From the NCBI GenBank assembly GCA_019359275.1, contig JAHHHP010000001.1, forward strand, positions 1 to 64,000: a stretch of 64,000 nucleotides of DNA, written 5' to 3'. A program made the position numbers and the translations under genes. The DNA is from Myxacorys chilensis ATA2-1-KO14. Lineage in GTDB: Bacteria > Cyanobacteriota > Cyanobacteriia > Leptolyngbyales > Leptolyngbyaceae. Numbering within the stretch: the first letter of the stretch is position 1; each line of letters begins with the position of its first letter. The notes below the pieces were generated by a model. The model was not told the DNA's origin. It worked only from the letters and a program-made list of their open reading frames with translations, and made no database searches. Shown here in pieces: positions 27,623 through 36,905 of this stretch.

Positions 27623-28171
27623 TTACTCCTCATCAAACTCCGGCGACCATAGCTCTTCAATCTTCACCTCCCATCCGGGCAGAAGTTCTGGAATCGTCAG
27701 CATCTCTCCATCTTTCAGCACGATTGGTTCCTGCTGAGAGCGGCGAACTTCAACCCAACGCTGCTCTGGGTTAATCAAAATTCCAACTCTTGTTCCCAAC
27801 GCCAAAAATTCGTCAATCTTCTCTCTCAGCTTTGTTAGGCTATCGGTGGGCGACTTGACTTCTACCATCAAATCAGGAGCAAGCTCAGCAAAACTGCGTG
27901 GACTCCGACGTAACCGCCTTGCCTCTACAAACGAAACATCTGGCGCGCGAGTATCGGAGTTTGGCAGAGTAAATCCAGCGCTAGACCCTGTTATACGCCC
28001 CAAGCGTCGCTCATCCACCCAATTGAACAACTTTGCTGACATGCGCGTAGCAACCTCATCCGACTCGTATCCCGATGGACTCATAATCACGATTTCTCCG
28101 TTTACCAACTCCAATCGGTAGTCGGGATATTGTGCCTGCACGATCTCAAGGTCTTTAGCAGTTAAAAGCAT
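27623..28171 (-). CDS. Uma2 family (DUF820) putative endonuclease
   Basis: This 182-residue protein has a restriction-endonuclease-like fold. It has the N-terminal LELVNGEIVIMSPSG, the acidic motif APDVSFVEA and the active-site-like PDLMVEVKSPTDS with downstream LREKIDEFLALG. The Asp-Glu-x-Lys arrangement suggests a metal-dependent nuclease. The family is expanded in cyanobacteria and its role is unsettled. A second Uma2 copy with lower similarity lies at 32226-32813. Confidence 0.82.
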   Translation of the reverse strand: MLLTAKDLEIVQAQYPDYRLELVNGEIVIMSPSGYESDEVATRMSAKLFNWVDERRLGRITGSSAGFTLPNSDTRAPDVSFVEARRLRRSPRSFAELAPDLMVEVKSPTDSLTKLREKIDEFLALGTRVGILINPEQRWVEVRRSQQEPIVLKDGEMLTIPELLPGWEVKIEELWSPEFDEE

Positions 28172-28289
28172 AGAGCCTCCGTTAGCCTCTCTATTATTTT
28201 ACTAAAGCGCACTCGTCGTACGACAAGGGCATTAGCATGGCTATGCTGAAGATATGTAGGACAATCGATAAAACGCTAAACTCACAGCC

Positions 28290-29291
28290 ATGACTCAGGA
28301 TCAAACCCTTAATGCAGAACTTGAAGCCATAACCTCTGGCGTTGCTGTTTACGATCGCAGCGCTTGGGGACGCATTGAAGTATCCGACGCGGATCGGCTG
28401 AGCTTTCTGCACAACCAAAGCACCAACGACCTCAAACTCCGCAAACCGGGAGAAGGCTGCGATACAGTGTTTCTCACATCTACAGCACGAACAATCGATC
28501 TAGCAACGGCTTATATGCTCGATGAATCCGTCTTGCTGATGGTGTCACCTGGAATGACCCAGAAGATTATGTCGTTTCTCGATCGCTACATTTTCTTCGC
28601 CGATAAAGTGAAGCTAACGGATAGAACAGACCAAACGTTTGCCTTCAGCTTGCTCGGCCCACAAAGTCACGCCCTGCTTGAGAAGCTGGGAGCCGCAGAG
28701 ATAATTGGGCAACCTTACGGAACGCATCGGGTCTTCACGATTGCTGGACAGGAAGTAAGAGTGGCGGTTGGAAGCGGTTTAGTCACGGAAGGCTACACCT
28801 TGATTGCGCCTGCTGATCTTCACTCTGCTTTAGTCGAGGCGGGCGCGATCGCAATTAGCGATCGCGCTTGGAACTATCTCCGCATCCAACAAGGTCGTCC
28901 TATGCCGGGACATGAACTTACCGATGATTACAATCCTTTAGAAGCGGGATTATGGCACACCATTTCATTTAACAAAGGCTGCTACATTGGGCAAGAAACG
29001 ATCGCCAGACTCGATACGTACAACGGAGTCAAGCAACAACTGTGGGGAGTCCAACTCGATCACCTTGCTGAAGTCGGCACAACTGTAACCGTTGAAGATA
29101 CGAAAGTCGGAACGCTCACCAGCGTGGTTGAAACCCAATCTGGCGCGATCGCTCTCGCTTACATCCGCACGAAAGCAGGCGGCGCAGGCTTGGAGGTGAA
29201 AGCGGGCGAGAGTCACGGCGAAGTGGTCGATTTGCCCTACCTTTCGCGCTCAGTGCAAGGCTCAGCTTCACAGGAACCGCTGCAAGCTTAA
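28290..29291 (+). CDS. YgfZ/GcvT-like folate-binding protein
   Basis: The 333-residue GcvT-fold protein has the hallmark KGCYIGQETIARLDTYNGV (about residues 228-246) with the conserved Cys, which identifies YgfZ/IBA57-type proteins. These assist repair or assembly of certain Fe-S enzymes with tetrahydrofolate. The N-terminus has the family's RIEVSDADRLSFLHNQSTNDL. It converges with the LtrA-like gene and overlaps it by four bases. Confidence 0.87.
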   Translation: MTQDQTLNAELEAITSGVAVYDRSAWGRIEVSDADRLSFLHNQSTNDLKLRKPGEGCDTVFLTSTARTIDLATAYMLDESVLLMVSPGMTQKIMSFLDRYIFFADKVKLTDRTDQTFAFSLLGPQSHALLEKLGAAEIIGQPYGTHRVFTIAGQEVRVAVGSGLVTEGYTLIAPADLHSALVEAGAIAISDRAWNYLRIQQGRPMPGHELTDDYNPLEAGLWHTISFNKGCYIGQETIARLDTYNGVKQQLWGVQLDHLAEVGTTVTVEDTKVGTLTSVVETQSGAIALAYIRTKAGGAGLEVKAGESHGEVVDLPYLSRSVQGSASQEPLQA

Positions 29292-30496
29292 GCTTGCGAT
29301 TCTTTCAATGCCGTTGAACTGTGCCATTGAAACTGGATGAGTCCAATCAGAATCAGCACTAAAAGTCCCATCAACACAACCGGAGCGAGAAATCCGCCTA
29401 GTCCAATCAGAGCGATACAGGCGATCGCGGCCAACATCCGTCCGCCGAGAATTCGATTGGGTAGCGATCGCGGGGCTGCCCACTGAACCGCACTCAGTCC
29501 AATCAGATACAAGCTAATTCCTCCACACAGAACGGTGCGGGTTGCAAGGCTTAACTGTCCTACGTCTACGCCTTCGATCGCCGACTGAATCCCAACTCCA
29601 GAAGCAACAATCCCGGCAAACACCAAAACATGACTGTAGCCATAAACAAATGATTTCAACAACGCTCGTTTCTGATTGCTTCGGAGCGCTTGGTTGATCA
29701 CTGAATCTTCTGCACATTCAAAATACAGCCACCATAAGCTCACGGCGGCAATGAACCCACTGATTGCGGTCAAGGTTTCTTGCCATTGCCATTTAATGTC
29801 AGACACTCCGCTTGCCACGGCAAGGATCGCTTCCCCCAAAACAATGATCACAAATAGCCCAAACCGTTCGTCCATATGCGACACCTGAACCGGCACCGAT
29901 CGAATCGTGGCGTAGGTAATCGGACCATTGCTAATCTCAATTAGCAGGGCAATGCCCCAAAGAACGAATCGAACCGGAGGCGGCAGCACGATCGAGGCAA
30001 GCCACAGAACGAGCGCGATCGCAAAACTGAGCGTGTAGCGCTTCGTGAGTTCTCGCGATTCGGGAACCAGTCGCCACGCCTGAAAATATAACCCGACGAT
30101 CACAAAGCGCAACGCTGCATAGACGGACGCGAACTGAGCTGATCCGTTTTGCAACGCTTCTGGAATGGTTAATCCCAGCACAATCATGCCAAACATGACG
30201 CCCAGCATAATTAGGCGATAAAATCCTTGCTCAACGTCAAACTGATCCGCGTAATAACTAAAGTCAATCCACAGCCACCAGATTGGAACAAACAGGACAG
30301 CGAAACTAACGATGCCCGTCCAATCGAGATGGTCGTGAAGAAAGTGCGCCAGTCCTGCGATCGCTACAACAAACACGAGGTCAAAGAAGAGTTCCAACCA
30401 AGTCGCATGACGGCTAGTTCGCAGTTCTCCAGGATGATTGTTAGTTTCGCTTTCTCCGACGTAGAGCCGCAGGGATCGTCGCTGGGGTCGATTCAT
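29288..30496 (-). CDS. LtrA-like (low temperature requirement A) membrane protein
   Basis: This 402-residue integral membrane protein has about ten hydrophobic helices. The N-terminal signature ELRTSRHATWLELFFDLVFVVAIA is diagnostic of LtrA, and MDERFGLFVIIVLGEAILA occurs mid-protein. The family was named from Listeria growth at low temperature; biochemical function is unknown. It overlaps the YgfZ-like gene by four bases, tail to tail. Confidence 0.87.
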   Translation of the reverse strand: MNRPQRRSLRLYVGESETNNHPGELRTSRHATWLELFFDLVFVVAIAGLAHFLHDHLDWTGIVSFAVLFVPIWWLWIDFSYYADQFDVEQGFYRLIMLGVMFGMIVLGLTIPEALQNGSAQFASVYAALRFVIVGLYFQAWRLVPESRELTKRYTLSFAIALVLWLASIVLPPPVRFVLWGIALLIEISNGPITYATIRSVPVQVSHMDERFGLFVIIVLGEAILAVASGVSDIKWQWQETLTAISGFIAAVSLWWLYFECAEDSVINQALRSNQKRALLKSFVYGYSHVLVFAGIVASGVGIQSAIEGVDVGQLSLATRTVLCGGISLYLIGLSAVQWAAPRSLPNRILGGRMLAAIACIALIGLGGFLAPVVLMGLLVLILIGLIQFQWHSSTALKESQA

Positions 30497-30823
30497 TCTA
30501 CTTGCCTCAACGCTGAGTTCGTTGTTAGAAAAAGACAGGAGACACCTCTTTACCTAGCTTTGAAAAAGCTGTGCAACTCTCTTTTAAAGAATTAGTAAAA
30601 AACTAGCCCTATGCTAAAACGGGTTCCACCGAAGCGCAACTCTTCTCTATCAGAAGGAACGGTAGCGATCGCTAAGGCTTCACCAAGCTTAGTTTCTGAT
30701 CGGGTAATCCAACGGACTTCCCAAAGCGAACCCCTTCAGAGCTTAGTAAAGCCATTTTCTTCAAAGTTGTGCTTTGCGCTGATTCTGTGAAGCTTGGCAG
30801 AGCCAATCGCGTAAGGGCTTGCT
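30497..30823. other. 327-bp gap with a repeat, no gene seen
   Basis: I see no coding frame with motifs. The stretch holds a HIP1 site and the 35-bp repeat at 30710-30744, plus scattered AAGCTT-type palindromes. It is probably the upstream region of the LtrA-like gene and the 3' flank of the 2Fe-2S gene. Confidence 0.5.
30710..30744. repeat. Dispersed 35-bp repeat, intergenic copy
   Basis: The element begins CAACGGACTTCCCAAAGCG and matches, without gaps and with four mismatches in 35 positions, the segment at 54852-54886 inside another gene. A partly similar palindrome (TTCGCTTTGCGAA) lies at 35404-35416. Confidence 0.7.
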
Positions 30824-31114
30824 CTAACTGTGAAATTTACGATACAGCATCGATTGAATCGGGCGTCCATTGATTAAGTGACGAGTTTTAATTGCGTCTA
30901 CCTCTTCAGGCGACACCCGACAATACCAAACCTGCTCTGGCAATACGAGTACCATTGGCCCGTTCCCGCATTGCCCAAGACAGCGACTACTCTCAATTTC
31001 GACCCCTGCGACGGGATGGGCTTGAAACGCAGCGAGTACCTTAGCGGCTCCCAGTTTGCGACACGACTTATTCTGGCAAATTCGCACGCATTGTGGCTCT
31101 AGTCCGATCCTCAT
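30824..31114 (-). CDS. Thioredoxin-like [2Fe-2S] ferredoxin domain protein
   Basis: The 96-residue protein has four cysteines in the thioredoxin-fold ferredoxin spacing: CQNKSC near residue 12 and SSRCLGQCGNGPMV near residue 48. Both are followed by strands that match the NuoE/2Fe-2S fold. The ligands suggest one [2Fe-2S] cluster for electron transfer. It starts nine bases after cysK stops, so it is probably translated from the cysK message. A link to cysteine or Fe-S metabolism is plausible. Confidence 0.8.
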   Translation of the reverse strand: MRIGLEPQCVRICQNKSCRKLGAAKVLAAFQAHPVAGVEIESSRCLGQCGNGPMVLVLPEQVWYCRVSPEEVDAIKTRHLINGRPIQSMLYRKFHS

Positions 31115-31123
31115 GAGTCAGCT

Positions 31124-32098
31124 TCAATTCGGTAACAATCCCTTCGATGCTAACCAATCTCGGTTAAATAGTTTGGACTGATAGCGACTGCCGCCATCAC
31201 AGAGAGCCGTGACGATCGTATGGCCGGCTCCCATTTGTTTTGCCAAGACAAGGGCTGCCGCGACATTAATTCCTACCGAGCCGCCCATAAATAAGCCGTC
31301 TTTCTCCATCAGTTGGTAGATCACCCGAATCGCTTCGCGATCGTCAATCTGAATCGCATCATCGACCGGCGCACCTTCCATATTTCCGGTGATGCGGCTA
31401 TTGCCAATGCCTTCGGTGATCGAACTGCCTTCAGGCTTAATCTCGCCGGTTTTCACGTAGCTATACAGCCCACTTCCCATTGGGTCAGCCAGCACGCATC
31501 GGATGTTCGGATTCTTTTCTTTGAGAAACATCGATACGCCAGCGTAGGTTCCGCCTGTCCCGGTTGCAGTCACCCAGGCGTTAATGTTGCCGTCAGTTTG
31601 CGCCCATATTTCTGGAGCGGTCGTTTTGTAGTGTGCCTCACGGTTGGCAAGATTCTCGAACTGATTGGCCCAAACTGCGTTGTCCATTTCTGCCGCAATT
31701 GTGCCTGACAGTTTGACGTAGTTGTTCGGGTCTTTGTAAGGGACTGCCGGAACCGTGCGAACTTCGGCACCCAAGGTTCGCAACAGGTCAATTTTCTCTT
31801 GAGATTGAGTATCAGGAATGATAATTAGACACTTGTAGCCCTTGGCGTTACAGATGTGGGCAAGTCCAATTCCTGTGTTGCCTGCGGTTCCTTCGACTAC
31901 CGTTCCTCCCGGTTTGAGTAAGCCTTTTGCTTCGGCGTCTTCAATGATGTAGAGGGCAGCCCGATCTTTAATCGACCCGCCTGGATTGAGAAATTCTGCT
32001 TTGCCTAAAATTTCACACCCAGTTTCATCACTAAAACTATTGAGGCGGATGAGTGGCGTATTGCCGACTGCACTTACAAATCCACGTTTGATATCCAT
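31124..32098 (-). CDS. cysK: Cysteine synthase A
   Basis: The 324-residue PLP enzyme makes cysteine from O-acetylserine and sulfide. It has the PLP lysine in NPGGSIKDRAAL, the TAGNTGIGLAH phosphate loop region, TATGTGGTYAGV and the C-terminal ALCDGGSRYQSKLF. Length and order match fold-type II cysteine synthases. CysM or cystathionine synthase activity cannot be excluded by eye. It is first in an operon with a small 2Fe-2S protein. Confidence 0.88.
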   Translation of the reverse strand: MDIKRGFVSAVGNTPLIRLNSFSDETGCEILGKAEFLNPGGSIKDRAALYIIEDAEAKGLLKPGGTVVEGTAGNTGIGLAHICNAKGYKCLIIIPDTQSQEKIDLLRTLGAEVRTVPAVPYKDPNNYVKLSGTIAAEMDNAVWANQFENLANREAHYKTTAPEIWAQTDGNINAWVTATGTGGTYAGVSMFLKEKNPNIRCVLADPMGSGLYSYVKTGEIKPEGSSITEGIGNSRITGNMEGAPVDDAIQIDDREAIRVIYQLMEKDGLFMGGSVGINVAAALVLAKQMGAGHTIVTALCDGGSRYQSKLFNRDWLASKGLLPN

Positions 32099-32225
32099 GC
32101 GATCGCGTCCTGCGTGTTTCCCTAGTTAAATTCTGGCGCATTACGAGCAATCTTTCAGGGCTTGACCTGCCAATCGTTGGGTGAAATCCGCTCCTAACTT
32201 ACAAATTTTTAGGAATGCAGAAGTT

Positions 32226-32813
32226 CTACCAAACTTTGCTTAGCTTTAGAACGAAGTTGGGCAACACGGGGTCTGCGCTCACCGTTTCAGGATTCTCTAA
32301 ACATTCCACGGCTTGTTCTGGTCGGTAAATGTAAACTGTTCGCTGCTTGCGATCAATTAATAAGCCCAACCGAAATCCTGGTTCTTGCGCGTACTCTTCC
32401 ATCTTTTCCTGCAAAGGTTTGAGGTTGTCGGAGGGAGATCGTAGCTCGACGACAAAATCAGGACAGATCGGAGCAAACTTTTGCTGCTGTTCTGGCGTCA
32501 AGGTGTTCCAGCGCTCGATCGTAATCCAAGCTGCATCAGGAGAACGATCTGCCCATGTCGAAAGCTTAAAGCCAGCGCTAGAACTGAATATCATTCCTGT
32601 CCCATCTTGTTCAGACCATACCCATAGCTGACCCAAAATACCTGCTTCTCGATTTCCAGTCTCTGAACCTGCGGGGGGCATAATTGAAATTTCTTCATAG
32701 CGATCGCGCTCAATTTGCAGGTCACGGTTAAACCGACAGAACTCAAAAAACTGATCATCGGTCATCGCAAGGACGGAGGGCGGAATACGCACAACTAATG
32801 ACGACGAAAGCAT
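32226..32813 (-). CDS. Uma2 family (DUF820) putative endonuclease
   Basis: The 195-residue paralogue of the gene at 27623 has DRYEEISIMPPAGSETGNRE, SPDAAWITIERW and the acidic PDFVVELRSPSDNLKPLQEKMEEY. The acidic positions of the putative nuclease site are kept. The long N-terminal helix (MTDDQFFEFCRFNRDLQIERD) is a common form in cyanobacterial Uma2 proteins. It lies downstream of the MoxR gene on the same strand. Confidence 0.82.
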   Translation of the reverse strand: MLSSSLVVRIPPSVLAMTDDQFFEFCRFNRDLQIERDRYEEISIMPPAGSETGNREAGILGQLWVWSEQDGTGMIFSSSAGFKLSTWADRSPDAAWITIERWNTLTPEQQQKFAPICPDFVVELRSPSDNLKPLQEKMEEYAQEPGFRLGLLIDRKQRTVYIYRPEQAVECLENPETVSADPVLPNFVLKLSKVW

Positions 32814-32873
32814 AATGATTTCCTGTGAATGAAAGATTGGGATAGAAGATTCACGTGGAGCTTCATGTCTATC

Positions 32874-33782
32874 TTAAGGAATTGCGATCGAGCGGAGTAG
32901 TCGATCCACGATCGCACTCGATCGCCGTCCGCCTGCCGAAATGATGCGGTGAGACAACACATGCGGCGCAAGTTCTTTCACATCGTCTGGAATCGCGTAA
33001 TCTCTACCTTCTAAAAATGCCAACGCTTGAACGGCTTTCTGTAGCGCCAGCGTTCCTCGCGGACTTGCACCCAGCGTGACTTCTTCATCTTGTCGGGTGG
33101 CTCGCACCAGGTTTAAGATGTACTGCTGCAACGAGAGTTCGACCGTGACCTGAGTACACAATCTTTGAAGCTGCTGCACGTCCTCTAAGCTGATGCAGGG
33201 CTGGAGAGCTTCGGGAGCAAACCCAGTGGAGAGGCGCTGTAGCATTTGCAGTTCCTCAGCTTCCGTGGGATAGCCGAGCGATAATGACAAAGCAAAGCGA
33301 TCCATTTGAGCTTCAGGCAGCGGAAAGGTTCCCTGGTACTCCACGGGGTTCTGAGTGGCAATGACAAAGAAGGGTTCTGGCACTTTACGGGAATGACCAT
33401 CGATCGTTACTTGGTGTTCTTCCATCACTTCGAGCAAGGCAGCCTGCGTGCGGGGGGTAGCCCGATTGATTTCATCGGTTAGCAAGATGTTTGCGAAGAC
33501 TGGGCCTGCTAAAAATTCAAAGCTTCCAGTGCTGGGATTCCAAATGTTGGTTCCGGTCACGTCGCTCGGCAACAAGTCTGGTGTGCATTGCAACCGCTGA
33601 AACTTACCGTCAATGGATTTGGCTAACGATTTTGCCAGTAGGGTTTTGCCAACGCCGGGAACGTCTTCTAGCAAAGCGTGTCCCCCAGAGAGCAGGGCAA
33701 CCAGAACCAAACGGATCGCCTCATGTTTTCCAACGATCGCACGGTTCAAATTCTGAACGAGTTGCTCAATCCGGTCTCTCAT
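32874..33782 (-). CDS. MoxR family AAA+ ATPase
   Basis: The 302-residue chaperone-like ATPase has Walker A LEDVPGVGKTLLAKSLA, Walker B ILLTDEINRATPRTQAALLEVMEE and sensor motifs VIATQNPVEYQGTFPLPEAQMDRF. MoxR proteins insert cofactors or assemble complexes, often with VWA proteins; none is visible here. I used ATG 33782, because a longer frame up to 33932 would overlap ribF and adds an unrelated sequence. AGGA lies about eight bases before this ATG. It follows ribF by 92 bp on the same strand. Confidence 0.88.
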   Translation of the reverse strand: MRDRIEQLVQNLNRAIVGKHEAIRLVLVALLSGGHALLEDVPGVGKTLLAKSLAKSIDGKFQRLQCTPDLLPSDVTGTNIWNPSTGSFEFLAGPVFANILLTDEINRATPRTQAALLEVMEEHQVTIDGHSRKVPEPFFVIATQNPVEYQGTFPLPEAQMDRFALSLSLGYPTEAEELQMLQRLSTGFAPEALQPCISLEDVQQLQRLCTQVTVELSLQQYILNLVRATRQDEEVTLGASPRGTLALQKAVQALAFLEGRDYAIPDDVKELAPHVLSHRIISAGGRRSSAIVDRLLRSIAIP

Positions 33783-33874
33783 GGCGAAAATCCTAGGGGT
33801 TGAAGAATCCTGTTGATCATACTCAGGGTTCCCGCCCTTGGCGCGCTCTAGCGTGTTGATTAAACGCGAAGTCG

Positions 33875-34807
33875 CTAAATCTGATTGGCGCGGTACGACG
33901 AAACGGCTAACGTCGTTCTTGCAACCTCGCAATCTGCACTAATTTGAGCTTGTAACTCTTCGAGGGAAGCAAACTTCTGCTCAGGACGAATGAATTCTTC
34001 TAGCTCAACAGTTAGCGTGTGCCCGTATAAGTCTCCTGTCCAATCGAGCAGATGAACTTCGATGGTCTGTGCCAAACCGTTTACGGTCGGACGGTTTCCA
34101 ATATTCATCACGCCCAATAGCTCTTTTCCTGGCTCAGAAACTCTGACACCGTACACGCCTTGCCGAGGAACTAGCTTGTTGGCTGGCAGTTGTAGGTTTG
34201 CGGTGGGAAAGCCAATGGTGCGTCCAAGCTGTTGTCCCTTGACCACTTCCCCGACTAAACGGTAGGAGCGACCTAGCATCCGATTCGCCGTTTTCACGTC
34301 TCCACTAAGAAGCGCTTCCCGAATTGAGGAGCTACTGATGCGCTTGCCGTGAAAGGTGAGGAGAGGAACGATCGTGGTGCTGATGCCGAAGGTGGCCGCG
34401 ATCGCGCTCAAATCTTCTGCTGTACCGAGCCGTTTGCAGCCAAACCGAAAGTCTACGCCGACGCTGACGTGCTGTGCCTGCATGTGTTGTACTAAGATCT
34501 CTTCGACAAACTGCTGTGGGGTGAGGGCGGCCAGTTCTTGGGTAAAGGGCAACATCACAAGTTGCTCAGCGCCCATTGCTTCGAGACAGGCGGCTTTTTC
34601 GTCGAGAGGTGTCAGCAGCGATCGCGGTTTCCCGGTAAAGAATTCGGTGGGATGAGGGGAAAAGGTGACAACGGTAGCGCGGTTGCCTGTTGGCATGTTG
34701 AGAACAGGCGAAATAACTTGGCGATGCCCTAGATGGATGCCATCGAAGTTTCCTAGGGCAACAGCAGTTGGTGTCAAGGCTGTAGAGGGGGAAGAAGTGA
34801 TCCACAC
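33875..34807 (-). CDS. ribF: Bifunctional riboflavin kinase/FAD synthetase
   Basis: The 310-residue enzyme phosphorylates riboflavin to FMN and adenylates it to FAD. The N-terminal FAD-synthetase domain has LGNFDGIHLGHRQ and the SSSIREALLSGD motif. The C-terminal flavokinase domain has GRTIGFPTANL and YGVRV, and ends with a RibF-like helix (RPEQKFASLEELQAQI). The GTG start matches homologues beginning MWITSS. Confidence 0.93.
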   Translation of the reverse strand: MWITSSPSTALTPTAVALGNFDGIHLGHRQVISPVLNMPTGNRATVVTFSPHPTEFFTGKPRSLLTPLDEKAACLEAMGAEQLVMLPFTQELAALTPQQFVEEILVQHMQAQHVSVGVDFRFGCKRLGTAEDLSAIAATFGISTTIVPLLTFHGKRISSSSIREALLSGDVKTANRMLGRSYRLVGEVVKGQQLGRTIGFPTANLQLPANKLVPRQGVYGVRVSEPGKELLGVMNIGNRPTVNGLAQTIEVHLLDWTGDLYGHTLTVELEEFIRPEQKFASLEELQAQISADCEVARTTLAVSSYRANQI

Positions 34808-34939
34808 GCTTCACATTTTGACACATCTGGATCAGGAAAATCTAGAAAGATACGGAAAGAAACGAGACAAAGACCTTAAAGAGATATTTTTTGTAAGGAA
34901 GTTTTGCAGGTCGCTTGAGTAAGGTTGAATCGGGTTTGC

Positions 34940-35065
34940 AGGTTTGGTCGCGATCGCAGTAGGTTTGGTCGCGATTATCGTAGCGTTCGTCACGAACATT
35001 ACGACTTTCGCCACGAACATTACGACTTTCGTCACGAATATTACGACCTTCGTCACGAACGTTGT
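34940..35065. repeat. 21-bp minisatellite, six units
   Basis: Six consecutive 21-bp units run from 34940 to 35065. Units 1-2 share AGGTTTGGTCGCGAT, and units 3-6 share TCGTCACGAAYATTAC with few changes. Because 21 is a multiple of three the array stays open in several frames and can be read as heptapeptides (for example NVRDESR on the minus strand or FVTNITT on the plus strand). It ends 13 bp before the stop of the antitoxin-like gene. Confidence 0.9.
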
Positions 35066-35077
35066 AAAGTTTGCGGA

Positions 35078-35365
35078 TCATTTCTCTTGGGCTCGATCGC
35101 GATCCTCGCGAATCAGAGCGGTACTGTCAAGCCATTGGGATTGAGGATTGAGGGCTTCTCGATCGCGGCGAATGTCGGCGAGAAGTTGGGCAATGGGAGT
35201 AGACGCACGATCTTGCGAAGTCTCGTGAAGCGAATTGCGGTGCTGGATTGCAAACGTTAACAGAGCGATCGCTTCTTCGCTCAGCGATCGCTGTTGTTGC
35301 GTGGCAAGCTGATGTAGGGACTGGTATAGCTCGTCGGGTAAGTCTTCCAGGTTTAGGGTTGCCAT
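35078..35365 (-). CDS. FitA/VapB-like ribbon-helix-helix antitoxin without a toxin
   Basis: The 95-residue protein starts MATLNLEDLPDELYQSLHQLATQQQRSLSEEAIALLTFAI, the ribbon-helix-helix pattern of FitA/VapB antitoxins. The C-terminal region is charged (IREDRDRAQEK) as in toxin-binding tails. The usual VapC PIN toxin should follow with overlap. Instead an ATG overlaps the stop codon (ATGA) but opens into the 21-bp repeat array, with no PIN motif. The toxin seems lost, or this is a free regulator. Confidence 0.7.
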   Translation of the reverse strand: MATLNLEDLPDELYQSLHQLATQQQRSLSEEAIALLTFAIQHRNSLHETSQDRASTPIAQLLADIRRDREALNPQSQWLDSTALIREDRDRAQEK

Positions 35366-35532
35366 GAACTAGGATGCTACAGAGTTCTTTTAGCTTACTG
35401 CGATTCGCTTTGCGAAGCTCCAAAGGATCGCTCTTCTCATGAACTCTCCTACTCTGCTTTTAGGGATTATAGCGAGGCGATCGCATCAGACCTCGACAGC
35501 GCGATCGCAAGCACATTGGAAGCGATTGCGTC

Positions 35533-36905
35533 TCAATCTCCATTGTTTTGTCTCGTCTGTATTACACCTGCAAGGAGTTTCTCAACGGTTGCCACGTCGG
35601 GAGAACCGATGTGTTGTAGGATCTGCAGCGATTCTTGGAGATGAACGATCGCGGTTTCAAAGTCTCCGCCTGCTGCTAACAGTTGCGCCATATTCGCTAC
35701 TGTAATAGCCTTGCCTTGCACATCCTCGATTTGCTCATAAATCACTAAGGACTCTCGGTAGCGCGCAATCGCCTTGTCTGCCTTACCTTGATGCGTATAG
35801 ATGACTGCCATTTGGTGCAACACTCCTGCTTTGCCTTGCATGTTGTCGATTTGCTCATAGAGCACTAACGATACTTGGTAGAGCGGGATCGCCTTGTCTG
35901 CCTTACCTTGATTCGTGTAGATGACTGCCAATTGATGCAACGATGCCGCTATGCCTTGCACATCCCCGATTTGCTTATAAAGCGCTAAGGACTCTCGGTA
36001 GCGCAAGATCGCCTCATTCACCTCATCTCGATCCACGTAGATGTTCGCCATTTGGTGCAACGTCCTTGCTTTGAGGTGATTGTCTTCTGATGAGCAGTTA
36101 GCAAGAACTTGCTGATGCAGTTGTAAAGCAGTTTCAGACTCACCCAATTCTTTTTCTGCGATTGCTAGTTCAGTAAGAACCCCCAAGTGTTTGAAATCAG
36201 TCATTGTCTCTCGACAAAGCTTAACAACTTCTCGGTAACGGCTTTTGCGACGCCAATGATAAGCCAATGCATCTGCAATATTTCCTGCAATCTCTTCCAC
36301 TTTCCCCAACATCGCCAACCGATGAATTTCTAAATCTTGCTCCTCCGTCGAACTCTCCGATTCTTCCCACCAAACTCGATACAGTTCTCGCGCAGCCCGT
36401 TCCGCCAGTTCCTCGTCCTCCGGCATCTCTAGCGGCAAAATGCGCGGCACTCTCACCTCACCTCCCGGAAACACCTCCAGCACCCCCAGCGCGATCGCTC
36501 GATCCAACCCCACACTGCCACACACTGCTTCAAAACACGATCGCGGCACAGACACCTCAAACACCAGTCCGTTCGCCAACGCCGATCGAGTCTCTGCACT
36601 CAACATCCCCAGCAACGTTTCCGCCAAAATATCTTCTCGAAACTCCGCCTGCGTCTTCTCCAACGCTTGCAGCACCGCATCGGCTGAAATCTCACACAAC
36701 ACCTTGTCTAGCCATTCCGCCAAGCGTGGATTTCCCCCCGCAATCCGTTCCGCCCTCTCTTGCAGAGCTTGCAACTGCGATCGTTCTTCTGGCAACGCCC
36801 TTGCGATCGTCACCGGAAAACTCAACTGCTTTCGCTTCTTGCCAAACTCCGCCCCATCCATTCCCGCCAACGGCTGCACAAACCACCGCCGCAACATCCC
36901 AGGGG
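35533..36905 (-). CDS. TPR half of a frameshifted CHAT-STAND-TPR protein
   Basis: This frame continues the 36822-38513 gene after a one-base shift near 36898-36905. It holds the end of the STAND module (GNPRLAEWLDKVL, about the first 45 residues) and a winged-helix/helical linker. About five TPR units follow in its last 240 residues, such as LHQLAVIYTNQGKADKAIPLYQVSL, ending in LQESLQILQHIG. The TPRs probably sense or bind a partner. The separate frame can be extended to 36984, but its first 28 residues are out-of-frame noise. An internal initiation product is possible, though no clear ribosome site was seen. Confidence 0.75.

Noticed and set aside
33783..33932. Upstream extension of the MoxR frame
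   Set aside because: Overlaps ribF by 58 bp and adds 50 unrelated residues; the conserved protein begins at ATG 33782.
34842..35081. 79-residue minus-strand frame in the repeat array as the missing toxin
   Set aside because: It has only the heptad repeat and no PIN-domain acidic residues. Kept as part of the repeat finding.
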